From positions 1 to 32,780 of the forward strand of contig CAZKBP010000049.1 in assembly GCA_964551015.1 (NCBI GenBank): 32,780 nucleotides of DNA. The letters are read 5' to 3'. The position numbers and the translations under genes are program-made. The stretch's first letter is position 1; each line of letters starts with the position of its first letter. This document shows, piece by piece, positions 15,796 through 24,368 of the stretch. The notes under the pieces were generated by a model. It saw only the letters and a list, made by a program, of their open reading frames with translations. It had not been told where the DNA came from and did no database searches. The stretch comes from CAZKBP01 sp964551015. Its GTDB lineage: Bacteria; Bacteroidota; Bacteroidia; Cytophagales; Microscillaceae.

Positions 15796-17163
15796 ATGAA
15801 TATGAAAAAAAAATATCCTCTGATTTCACTTATTTGCTTTCTTTTCCTGAGCCTTTCTTTCCTTGGCTTGGCTCAGGAAAACCGACCGATTTATCAACGT
15901 CCCAATCAACTTTCTGACGAAGATCTATTGACCAAAGTACAGGAGCATACTTTTCAATACTTCTGGCGAGGAGCAGAGCCTGTTTCGGGCCTGGCTCGTG
16001 AACGCTATCACGCCGATGATATTTACCCACAAGACGATAAACACGTAATCACGACGGGGGGAGGTGGCTTTGGCCTCATGGCGATTTTGGTGGGAATAGA
16101 GCGTGGTTTTATCACCCGAGAAGAAGGATTGAATCGCTTTCAGCAAATTGTTTCTTTTCTGGAGAAAGCCGACCGCTTCCACGGAGTTTGGCCGCATTGG
16201 CTTGATGGTGAAACGGGCAAAGTAAAACCCTTCAGCCGCAAAGATGACGGAGGTGATTTGGTAGAAACAGCTTTTCTCGTGCAGGGTTTGCTTTGCGTGA
16301 GACAATACTTCCGTGAAGGAAATGATGAAGAGAAAGCACTAGCCAAAAAAATTGACCAACTCTGGCGTGAGGTAGAATGGGATTGGCATACTCAAGGTGG
16401 ACAAAATGTACTCTATTGGCATTGGTCGCCCAACTTCGGCTGGGAAATGGATTTTGATGTGCGGGGTTACAATGAGTGCTTGATTATGTACGTGTTGGCA
16501 GCCTCCTCTCCTACTCACACCATTGCCCCCGAGGTATATCACGAGGGCTGGGCTAAAAGTGGCGATATCAAGGGCACAACTGAGCAATACGGCCACAAGC
16601 TGGCTCTTAATCATAATGGCTCCGAAGAGTACGGGGGGCCACTCTTTTGGGCACATTACTCTTATCTTGGCCTTGATCCTCGTCATCTGAAAGACCAATA
16701 CGCCGACTACTGGGAGCATAACCGCAACCACGTGCTCATCGACTGGAAGTACTGTATTGAAAATCCCAAAAACCACGTGGGCTACGGGGAAAACTGCTGG
16801 GGCCTCACCTCAAGCTATTCTCCCCGGGGCTATGCCGGGCACCGACCCGGTGGGAAGCGCGACCTAGGCGTGATCTCTCCCACAGCCGCCCTTTCTTCTT
16901 TTCCTTATGCGCCAGAAGCTTGTATGAAAGCCTTGAAACATTTTTACTATGATCTGGGAGATCGAATCTGGGGAGAATTTGGTTTTTATGATGCTTTCAG
17001 TGAGAAAGTAGGTTATTACACGCCCCGCTATCTTGCTATCGACCAAGGCCCCATCGTGGTCATGATGGAGAATCACCGCTCGGGTTTACTTTGGGATTTA
17101 TTCATGTCCTGTCCCGAAGTACAGCAGGGCTTGGACAAACTAGGATTTACCTACAAAAAGTGA
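15796..17163 (+). CDS. Secreted glycoamylase-domain (GH144-type) glycoside hydrolase, second copy
   Basis: 455 residues, with ATG immediately after the TAA of the previous gene, so translation is probably coupled (ATG 15802 is an alternative). A standard signal peptide (MKKKYPLISLICFLFLSLSF...GLAQ) has no lipobox cysteine, so this one should be periplasmic. It lacks the Ig-like domain. Same catalytic marks as its neighbour: FQYFWRGAEPVSGLARERY, FGLMAILVGIERGFI, ADRFHGVWPHWLDG, NVLYWHWSPNFGWEMD, HYSYLGLDPR and PIVVMMENHRSGLLWDLFMS. A surface/periplasm pair suggests stepwise cleavage of the same polymer, possibly with different chain-length preference. Confidence 0.88.
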   Translation: MNMKKKYPLISLICFLFLSLSFLGLAQENRPIYQRPNQLSDEDLLTKVQEHTFQYFWRGAEPVSGLARERYHADDIYPQDDKHVITTGGGGFGLMAILVGIERGFITREEGLNRFQQIVSFLEKADRFHGVWPHWLDGETGKVKPFSRKDDGGDLVETAFLVQGLLCVRQYFREGNDEEKALAKKIDQLWREVEWDWHTQGGQNVLYWHWSPNFGWEMDFDVRGYNECLIMYVLAASSPTHTIAPEVYHEGWAKSGDIKGTTEQYGHKLALNHNGSEEYGGPLFWAHYSYLGLDPRHLKDQYADYWEHNRNHVLIDWKYCIENPKNHVGYGENCWGLTSSYSPRGYAGHRPGGKRDLGVISPTAALSSFPYAPEACMKALKHFYYDLGDRIWGEFGFYDAFSEKVGYYTPRYLAIDQGPIVVMMENHRSGLLWDLFMSCPEVQQGLDKLGFTYKK

Positions 17164-17240
17164 TTTGCTCTCAAATTGCATCCAATCAAGACATTTAAAA
17201 AATTGAAAATCTGATTAATGAATCTATAAAATACTATCTC

Positions 17241-19490
17241 ATGATACAAAAACTGCTTTTTTGGGGGTTTTTACTCCTTCCCCTCACGATACGGGCGCAA
17301 TCCCCTTCCAAGAACTACTGGGACGATCCCAAGGCCAATCAATTGGCCGATTCACTTTTAGAAATCATGACTTTAGATGAGAAAATTGGCCAAATGACGC
17401 TTTTTACCAGTGGTTGGGATGTCACGGGACCTGTCTTGAAAGATGATTATCTGCAGGATGTCAAGAGTGGCCGTGCCGGAAATATTTTCAATGCCCACAC
17501 CACCGAGTACACGCGCAAGCTCCAAAAAATCGCCGTGGAAGAAACGAGGCTGAAGATTCCGCTCCTCTTTGGCTACGATGTCATTCACGGTTACAAAACT
17601 ATCTTTCCCATTCCTCTGGCCGAATCTTGCTCTTGGGACTTGGATTTAATAAAAAAATCAGCTCGCCTTTCGGCAAAAGAAGCCGCCGCCGCTGGCCTAC
17701 ACTGGACTTTTAACCCCATGGTAGATGTAGCCCGTGATCCTCGTTGGGGACGTATCGCCGAGGGTTCAGGGGAAGACCCTTACCTGGGGAGCCTGATTGC
17801 TCGAGCCAAGGTACAGGGTTATCAAGGAGAGGACTGGAGTGATCCCAGCACTTTGCTGGCCTGCGTGAAACACTTCGCAGCTTACGGGGCAGCTCAGGCA
17901 GGACGTGATTATCACACCGTAGATATGTCTGAAAGGGTATTAAGAGAAACCTATTTGCCTCCCTACCGAGCCGCCATCGAGGCTGGAGTGGCCACGGTCA
18001 TGACTGCCTTTAACGAGGTAGACGGCGTACCCGCCACGGGAAGCAAATTCTTGATGGAGCAAATCCTCAGGGACGAATGGGGCTTTCAAGGTTTTATCGT
18101 GACGGATTATACCGCCATCAACGAGATGATACCGCACGGCGTGGTCGCCAATGAAAAAGAAGCTGGAGCCTTGGCTTTTGAGGCAGGCGTGGACATGGAC
18201 ATGCAGGGAGCCGTTTATTACCATCATTTGAAAGAATTGGTGCAAGAAGGAAAGGTGCAGGAAAAAGAGATTGACCAACTCGTCAGGCGTGTCTTAATTG
18301 CCAAATACCAATTAGGACTGTTTGAAGACCCTTATCGCTACTCAGATTCTCAAAGAGAAAAGGAAGTGATTCTCTCTCAGGAATTGATGGAGCATTCTCG
18401 TGAAATTGGCCGCCGCTCGATCGTGCTGCTGAAGAATGAAGCCTTTCAAGGTCAAAAATTACTTCCTCTTTCCCAGGACAAGCAAAACATTGCTCTGATC
18501 GGGCCATTAGGAGATAATCAAATCGATATGCTCGGAACTTGGCATGCCTCGGGTGATGAGAAAAGCGTGGTCACGGTGCTAGCAGGTCTAAAAGAAGCCA
18601 TGCCTCAGGCCAGTATCCAATACGCTAAAGGCTGTGATTTTACAGGAGAAGACCGCGGTGGCTTTGAAGAAGCTCTCAATCAAGCTCAGCAAGCCGATGT
18701 GGTGGTGATGGCCATTGGAGAAAATTATCGCCAGAGTGGAGAGGCCGCCAGCCGTGCCGAGATTGATCTGCCGGGAGTGCAGTTGGAGCTTTTACAAGAA
18801 ATTCAAAAATTAGGCAAGCCCGTAATTGCTGTCGTTTTAGCAGGTCGTCCTTTGACCATTCCTTGGCTTTCCGAAAACACCCCCGCCATTGTCTACGCTT
18901 GGCACTTGGGTACCCAAGGCGGACATGCCATCGCCGATGTACTCACGGGAGCTTACAATCCTTCGGGTAAATTAACAATTACCTTTCCCCGTAAAGTAGG
19001 GCAAATCCCGATCTACTACGGTATGAAAAACACGGGGCGTCCCTTTGATGCCAAGAACAAATACACCAGTAAATACTTGGATGTAGCCAATGAGCCGCTT
19101 TATCCTTTTGGCTATGGATTGAGTTACACGACTTTTGAATACAGCGAGCCACAGCTTAGCCAAGATGCCCTTGCTTTTAATGAAAATCTAGAGATTAAAA
19201 TAGAAGTCAAAAACACTGGATCAGTGGCCGGAGAAGAAACCGTACAACTCTATGTGCAAGACCTGGTAGGCAGTGTAACCCGACCCGTCAAAGAATTGAA
19301 AGGTTTCCAAAAGATATATTTGGCATCAGGCGAAAGCAAAACACTTCGCTTTTCATTAAACTCAGATGACTTAGCTTTCTACACCAGAAACATGGAATTC
19401 AAGGCCGAACCCGGTGATTTCAAAGTGTATATCGGGGGAAATTCCATGGAAGTTCAAGAAGCAAGTTTTAAATTAATTGAAAAACAATGA
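17241..19490 (+). CDS. bglX: Periplasmic GH3 beta-glucosidase (BglX-like)
   Basis: 749 residues with signal peptide (1-20, ...LTIRAQ). GH3 N-terminal barrel: ETRLKIPLLFGYDVIHGYKT, FNPMVDVARDPRWGRIAEGS, KHFAAYGAAQAGRDYH (catalytic-pocket Lys-His at about 210-211) and the nucleophile in GFIVTDY (D289). GH3 C-terminal domain: GRRSIVLLKNE, IALIGPLGD, VVMAIGENYRQSGEAASRAE (probable acid/base Glu in SGEA), IVYAWHLGTQGGHAIADVL. A fibronectin-III-like domain closes the chain (about 640-740, ETVQLYVQDLVGSVTRPVKE). BglX-type enzymes release glucose from non-reducing ends; next to GH144 it would finish sophoro-oligosaccharides in the periplasm. Its TGA overlaps the sulfatase ATG (ATGA). Confidence 0.93.
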   Translation: MIQKLLFWGFLLLPLTIRAQSPSKNYWDDPKANQLADSLLEIMTLDEKIGQMTLFTSGWDVTGPVLKDDYLQDVKSGRAGNIFNAHTTEYTRKLQKIAVEETRLKIPLLFGYDVIHGYKTIFPIPLAESCSWDLDLIKKSARLSAKEAAAAGLHWTFNPMVDVARDPRWGRIAEGSGEDPYLGSLIARAKVQGYQGEDWSDPSTLLACVKHFAAYGAAQAGRDYHTVDMSERVLRETYLPPYRAAIEAGVATVMTAFNEVDGVPATGSKFLMEQILRDEWGFQGFIVTDYTAINEMIPHGVVANEKEAGALAFEAGVDMDMQGAVYYHHLKELVQEGKVQEKEIDQLVRRVLIAKYQLGLFEDPYRYSDSQREKEVILSQELMEHSREIGRRSIVLLKNEAFQGQKLLPLSQDKQNIALIGPLGDNQIDMLGTWHASGDEKSVVTVLAGLKEAMPQASIQYAKGCDFTGEDRGGFEEALNQAQQADVVVMAIGENYRQSGEAASRAEIDLPGVQLELLQEIQKLGKPVIAVVLAGRPLTIPWLSENTPAIVYAWHLGTQGGHAIADVLTGAYNPSGKLTITFPRKVGQIPIYYGMKNTGRPFDAKNKYTSKYLDVANEPLYPFGYGLSYTTFEYSEPQLSQDALAFNENLEIKIEVKNTGSVAGEETVQLYVQDLVGSVTRPVKELKGFQKIYLASGESKTLRFSLNSDDLAFYTRNMEFKAEPGDFKVYIGGNSMEVQEASFKLIEKQ

Positions 19491-21037
19491 TATATTCTCG
19501 AGATCAATTTTCAAACTCATGGTTCCTAACTTCGCGGATCGCTTCACGGCTGTTCTCTGTCTTTTTCGTGGCGATTTCGCTTAGGCTGCAAGCACAGGAA
19601 GCCAATTTGACTTACGAAACCATTCCCAATACTCAACCCAAAAACGTGATTTTTATCCTCAGTGATGATCATCGCTATGATTATATGGGTTTTATGAATA
19701 CGGTTCCTTGGCTGGAAACGCCTGCCTTGGATCGCTTGGCTCGGGAAGGGGCGCACTGCGAGAATGCCTTCGTGACCACTTCACTTTGCTCGCCCAGTCG
19801 GGCTTCTATTCTCACGGGGCAATTCTCTCATGTACATACCGTGGTAGATAATAGTGCTCCTGCTCCCAAGGATTTGATTTACTTTCCCCAATATTTACAG
19901 AAAGAAAATTACCAAACTGCTTTTGTCGGCAAATGGCACATGGGGCGCAAGGACGATAGCCCCCGCCCGGGTTTTGATCATTGGGTGAGCTTTCTGGGTC
20001 AGGGCGTTTATTATAACCCGACCATCAATGTAAATGGAAAACGAGTCAAACATCAGGACAGTGCCTACATCGCCAATGTACTCACAGACTACGCCATTGA
20101 CTGGATAGACCAAAGAAATGCCGAGCAACCTTTTTTCTTGTACTTATCCCACAAATCAGTACATTCCGAGTTTGCTCCCGCCGGAGAAGATCACTATGAT
20201 TATCACGGCAAGGAAATCCCCTACCCCACTTCCATGAAAATCACCGATCCGGAAGCGGCCAAGATCGAGGGCGTGAATTACGAGAAAATCCCGATCTGGG
20301 TCAAAAGACAGCGGCATAGCTGGCACGGGGTGGACTATGCCTATCACGGTCAGCTCTCTATGGACACTGTGGTCTGGAGATACACCGAAAGCTTGACGAG
20401 TATGGATCGCCAAATTGACCGCCTCTTGGACTACTTGGATGAAGAAGGCTTGGCCGAAAATACCTTGATTATTTACATGGGAGATAATGGATTTTCTTTC
20501 GGAGAACACGGCCTGATTGATAAACGGCATATGTATGAAGAGTCCATTCGCGTCCCTATGCTCGTACGTGCACCCGACCTAGTAGAAGGAGGCAAAAAAA
20601 TCAAGGAGATGATTCAGAATATAGACATTGCTCCTACCATCTTGGCCTTGGCTGGCATTCAAAAACCAGAACAGATGAACGGGCGTTCTTTCCTGCCTTT
20701 ATTAGCAGGAAAATCCGTGGAGGGATGGCGAGACCGGATTTTTTATGAGTATTATTGGGAACATGATTTTCCGCAAACACCCACCACCCACGGGGTGCGT
20801 ACCGATCGCTACAAGTATATTCGCTATCAAGGAGTCTGGGACACCAATGAGTTCTATGATCTACAAGAAGACCCTGAGGAAATGAACAATTTGATCGAAA
20901 GTCCTCAGCATCAGGAGATAATTAAAGAGCTAGTTACAGAACTTTACGATTGGCTGGAAAATACAGATGGTATGCAGATTCCGCTCAAGCGGACAATTCG
21001 CTATCGCTTTGGGGATTATATCAACAAGGGATACTAA
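19487..21037 (+). CDS. Secreted Cys-type sulfatase (arylsulfatase family S1)
   Basis: 516 residues; ATG overlaps the GH3 stop by 4 bp (ATGA), so the two are translationally coupled. Signal-peptide-like N-terminus (FLTSRIASRLFSVFFVAISL...AQ). Sulfatase marks: NVIFILSDDHRYDYMG (metal ligands D60, D61), CSPSRASILTG with C101 as the residue to be converted to formylglycine, VGKWHMGRKDD, and YMGDNGFSFGEHG (metal ligands). It ends with the DUF4976-like GVRTDRYKYIRY...EFYDLQEDPEEMNNLI. It needs a maturation enzyme; none with the two required cysteines is in the window. It removes sulfate ester from a sugar, so the natural glucan or an associated glycan may be sulfated. Confidence 0.94.
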   Translation: MIYSRDQFSNSWFLTSRIASRLFSVFFVAISLRLQAQEANLTYETIPNTQPKNVIFILSDDHRYDYMGFMNTVPWLETPALDRLAREGAHCENAFVTTSLCSPSRASILTGQFSHVHTVVDNSAPAPKDLIYFPQYLQKENYQTAFVGKWHMGRKDDSPRPGFDHWVSFLGQGVYYNPTINVNGKRVKHQDSAYIANVLTDYAIDWIDQRNAEQPFFLYLSHKSVHSEFAPAGEDHYDYHGKEIPYPTSMKITDPEAAKIEGVNYEKIPIWVKRQRHSWHGVDYAYHGQLSMDTVVWRYTESLTSMDRQIDRLLDYLDEEGLAENTLIIYMGDNGFSFGEHGLIDKRHMYEESIRVPMLVRAPDLVEGGKKIKEMIQNIDIAPTILALAGIQKPEQMNGRSFLPLLAGKSVEGWRDRIFYEYYWEHDFPQTPTTHGVRTDRYKYIRYQGVWDTNEFYDLQEDPEEMNNLIESPQHQEIIKELVTELYDWLENTDGMQIPLKRTIRYRFGDYINKGY

Positions 21038-21081
21038 AGATGTTACAAAGTATTGATTCTATTAGGCTTGAAATACAAAAA

Positions 21082-22056
21082 ATGATCTACAGACTTTTCT
21101 TAATATTAGGCTTCCTGTTTCTGGGCATTGGCTCGCGGGCACAAGAACGCTATCAAGATCAAGTGTTCGAGCAAGTGGAAATGCAGACCTACCCTTATTT
21201 CTCCAAGCCCGATGAAGATTTGCTCGTGGATGTTTACCAGCCCCAAGGCGATACCGAAACCCGAAGGCCTTTATTACTTTATGTCCACGGGGGAGGCTTC
21301 GCCGGGGGAGAACGAGACCAGGCACGTCATCAGGAGTTTTGCCAGAAGATGGCAAAAAAAGGCTACGTCAGTGCTACCATGGATTACACTTTGGTCATGA
21401 AGGGCAAATCATTCAGTTGCGATCGTCCTGCCGACGAGAAGATAGAAACCTTTCTGCTGACGGCTCGAGATATTTCTCGAGCGGTTCGCTTTTTTATAGA
21501 AAAAAGAACCGAGTTTGGGATAGATACTACCCAGATCGTGTTGTTGGGCAGCAGTGCCGGGGCAGAAGCCGTAGCGCATGCCGTTTACTGGCCCGCTACA
21601 CGGGAAAATGGAGAGGAAGTAATGCTATCCAAGCAGTTTCGCTACGGCGGTTTGGTCAGCATGGCCGGAGCTTTGGCTTCCTTGGATTTTGTAGATGTTG
21701 ATTCGGCCGTCCCTACTCAGCTTTTTCACGGGACTTGTGATAATCTAGTTCCTTATGGCCAAGCACCTCACCATTATTGTAATTTGGGCGCCCCGGGATA
21801 CTTGATACTACACGGTGCTTATTCCATAGCAGAACGCCTGAAAGCAATCGGCATGCCCTATTACTTGGTAACGGGCTGTCGGGGAGCGCACGAGTGGAAT
21901 GCCACCCCGCTCTGGGAGCATTTGGATAAAATTACTGACTTTGTGTATCAGGATGTTTTAAAAAAGGCATCTCGCCAGATTCACTTGATAATTCCCACTG
22001 ATCACGAAGGCTGTCCCGATTATCCAAAGTTCAATTTTTGTGTTGATCCTGAATAG
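21082..22056 (+). CDS. Secreted alpha/beta-hydrolase esterase
   Basis: 324 residues from the ATG at 21082, chosen because it begins a clean signal peptide (MIYRLFLILGFLFLGIGSRA-QE); an ATG at 21040, 3 bp after the sulfatase stop, would add 14 residues. Oxyanion-hole motif HGGG at 69-72 (LYVHGGGFAGGERD), nucleophile in GSSAG (S158), later HGTCDNLVPYG (likely Asp) and RGAHEWN (likely His), the layout of the HSL/BD-FAE-like esterases. Several cysteines (C87, C113 and later ones) suggest disulfides in the periplasm. Position directly after the sulfatase suggests removal of acyl groups from the same glycan; substrate unknown. Confidence 0.82.
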   Translation: MIYRLFLILGFLFLGIGSRAQERYQDQVFEQVEMQTYPYFSKPDEDLLVDVYQPQGDTETRRPLLLYVHGGGFAGGERDQARHQEFCQKMAKKGYVSATMDYTLVMKGKSFSCDRPADEKIETFLLTARDISRAVRFFIEKRTEFGIDTTQIVLLGSSAGAEAVAHAVYWPATRENGEEVMLSKQFRYGGLVSMAGALASLDFVDVDSAVPTQLFHGTCDNLVPYGQAPHHYCNLGAPGYLILHGAYSIAERLKAIGMPYYLVTGCRGAHEWNATPLWEHLDKITDFVYQDVLKKASRQIHLIIPTDHEGCPDYPKFNFCVDPE

Positions 22057-22067
22057 GTTTTCTAGAT

Positions 22068-22991
22068 ATGCAAGCGATCATTGGAGCTTTATTACCCGTG
22101 TTTGGGGTGGTGCTTTTGGGTTTTTTCCTGAAGAGATATGGCTTTCCAGAGGCGACATTCTGGCCGCAGGCGGATCGGATTACCTACTATGTTTTTTTTC
22201 CCTCGCTGCTGGTCAATAAGCTCAGCACGGCCAATTTGGATCGCCCCGAACTGGTTCCTATGACTTTAATCCTGATGGTTTCAATTATCATCGTTTCTAT
22301 GTTAGTGGCTTTACTAAGGCCATTTCTGAAAACCTCCAATGCGACTTTTACCTCTCTACTACAGGGCAGCATTCGCCCCAATACTTACGTAGGTTTGGCT
22401 GGAGCCAATGCCATTTATGGCTCGGAAGGATTAGCACTGGCGGCAATCGCCATCGCGGGCGTGATTCCACTGGTCAATATTATTAGCGTGTTTGCCTTTG
22501 TGCAGTTGATTCCCACGGGCAAAAGAGGCACTAAAGCTGTTCTCATCAATATTCTCAGGAATCCCCTAATTATCGCTTGTGTAGTGGGCTTGTTGCTAAA
22601 TTTTAGTGGACTCGTATTACCTCATAGCTTGGCTCAAACGGTCGAGATCGTGGGAAGAGCCGCCCTGCCCTTGGGCTTGGTTTCCGTAGGGGCAGGTTTA
22701 ATTATTCAGACTCTGGGTTCAGGACTATATCCTCTGCTGCTGAGTAGTTTTTTTAAATTATTGCTTTTGCCCTTGCTGGTACTCGGGATTTGTATTCAAT
22801 TCCAAATCGAGGGCTTAGCCAGATGGGTGGCCGTGTTGTACGCTTCCCTACCTTGCTCGGTTTCTTCTTATACTTTGGCCGCGCAAATGGGGGGAGATAA
22901 GGAAATGGTCGCTAGTATCATCACCATCCAAACTTTGCTGGCCATGCTCACCATGACGCTGATTATCAGCTTATCTGGTTATTTATCTTAA
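22068..22991 (+). CDS. AEC (auxin efflux carrier) family transporter
   Basis: 307 residues, about ten transmembrane helices in a 5+5 arrangement. It begins MQAIIGALLPVFGVVLLGFF, then RITYYVFFPSLLVNKL, SIRPNTYVGLAGANAIYG (centre of the first half), LRNPLIIACVVGLLLNF and ASLPCSVSSYTLAAQMGGD, all typical of the family. It lies 11 bp after the esterase. AEC carriers move organic acids such as malonate, or other small anions, in or out across the inner membrane. In this locus it could move an acid released by the esterases or an anionic sugar; that is inference. Confidence 0.88.
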   Translation: MQAIIGALLPVFGVVLLGFFLKRYGFPEATFWPQADRITYYVFFPSLLVNKLSTANLDRPELVPMTLILMVSIIIVSMLVALLRPFLKTSNATFTSLLQGSIRPNTYVGLAGANAIYGSEGLALAAIAIAGVIPLVNIISVFAFVQLIPTGKRGTKAVLINILRNPLIIACVVGLLLNFSGLVLPHSLAQTVEIVGRAALPLGLVSVGAGLIIQTLGSGLYPLLLSSFFKLLLLPLLVLGICIQFQIEGLARWVAVLYASLPCSVSSYTLAAQMGGDKEMVASIITIQTLLAMLTMTLIISLSGYLS

Positions 22992-23022
22992 AATTTCGAA
23001 TGAATTCCTAAAATCATTTTAC

Positions 23023-23814
23023 ATGAAAATCATCTACTTAAATTCGCTACGAGGTTTCCTTTTGATACTCATCTTAAGCGCGCCCAGTCTGACGCAGGCG
23101 CAACTCTACGAACTATTCCGTCCTGATACTTACCGGGGCGAAAATGAGGAAGCACTATTGTATCGCTTCTTAGAACCTTCTGTCCAGAAGGACGAAGTAT
23201 TACCTCTGATTATCTTCCTGCACGGAGCCGGCGAACGAGGCGATAACAATCAGGCACAATTAGTTCACGTGCTTTCTAATTTTGTGAGCATTAAAATGCG
23301 TAACCAATATCCCTGCTACATCTTAGCTCCTCAATGCCCTAAAAATGCATGGTGGACACCGGGTCAAAGACAAGATGATGGCTCCTTTGCTTGGTCAGAA
23401 ACGCCTTCGTCCCTAGAAAAAACGATCATCGAGTTAGTAGATCAATTGGTCAAGGAGAAAAATATTGATCCCGACCGAATTTATCTCATGGGCTTATCTA
23501 TGGGCGGGATTGGTACCTGGGAAATGGCCGCTCACTACCCCGACCGTTTCGCGGCCTTGGCTCCCATTTGTGGGGCAGGTGATCCCAGCCAAGCCGCCAA
23601 GATCAAAGACATTCCCAGTTGGATTTTCCACGGGGCTGATGATCCCGTGATTTCGCCCGAGCAATCACGACAGATGGTCATGGCTTTGAAAAAGCTCGGG
23701 GCTCATCCCATTTACACGGAGTTTGAAGGCGTGAAGCACAACAGTTGGGACTATGCCTTTGACGAAAATCCCTTTGTATACGATTGGCTATTTAGCCAGC
23801 GTAAAAACCCCTAG
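23023..23814 (+). CDS. Secreted esterase/peptidase of the alpha/beta-hydrolase fold (COG4099-like)
   Basis: 263 residues with signal peptide (1-26, ...SLTQAQ). Marks: LPLIIFLHGAGERGDNN (oxyanion hole), ILAPQCPKNAWWTPGQ, nucleophile in GLSMG (S159, LMGLSMGGIGTWEMAAHYPD), Asp in IFHGADDPVI and His in GVKHNSWDYAF. This arrangement is shared by 'predicted peptidases' that are mostly carbohydrate or feruloyl-type esterases in polysaccharide loci. 31 bp after the AEC gene, it is the last gene of the locus before a 550-bp gap. Confidence 0.85.
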   Translation: MKIIYLNSLRGFLLILILSAPSLTQAQLYELFRPDTYRGENEEALLYRFLEPSVQKDEVLPLIIFLHGAGERGDNNQAQLVHVLSNFVSIKMRNQYPCYILAPQCPKNAWWTPGQRQDDGSFAWSETPSSLEKTIIELVDQLVKEKNIDPDRIYLMGLSMGGIGTWEMAAHYPDRFAALAPICGAGDPSQAAKIKDIPSWIFHGADDPVISPEQSRQMVMALKKLGAHPIYTEFEGVKHNSWDYAFDENPFVYDWLFSQRKNP

Positions 23815-24368
23815 CAAAAATATTATCTAGTGTTTTTGCTGTATTTATGACATAGAATCATAAATGGTATTTTCTTGATAGATGTAGATACGTCCTTCCA
23901 CACTCTGAAGACGCGAACCTCAGTTCGTTTCTGTGAAATACTACTATGCTTAGACGAAAGTCTGGATTTGTATTAACCCTTCTCGATTTGTAGAAAAGCT
24001 CATCAGTTTGTGTAAAATCAGGCGAGAGGAGTTTTCTTGGTTAATCACGACAATACGCTCCCTAATCTTTCATAATCAGTTCTTTCCTCACCTGTGTAAG
24101 CCTTCTCCGAGTACAACTACGGGATATAACCTCCGTTTTGGTGGTACAAGTCAGCTACTAGCTCATCTCACCTGAGCATTCTCTTCTTATGAATATCTGG
24201 ATTTAATTTTCATCGAAAATGAGAATCAGAACAGCCCCTTGCTCGTCTGAAAACATCATAATTTTTAATGACGACGGGTAAATCAAGAAGAAAACGCTCA
24301 GAGGAAATAGTAAGTCGCTGTCTATTTTTCCAATATTTCAAAATAACTAAACTCAACAACTGCCCATT
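23815..24368. other. 554-bp gap without a gene
   Basis: No open frame of useful length on either strand. AT-rich, with only a small 5-bp hairpin (23914-23918 / 23923-23927) and no clear T-run terminator. It must hold the end of the catabolic transcript and the promoter of the large secreted protein, but I cannot point to a convincing -7/-33 pair. Confidence 0.5.

Noticed and set aside
21128..21701. Two + strand frames (about 90 and 120 residues) inside the esterase gene
   Set aside because: Out-of-frame shadows of the intact esterase with its signal peptide, HGGG and GSSAG motifs.
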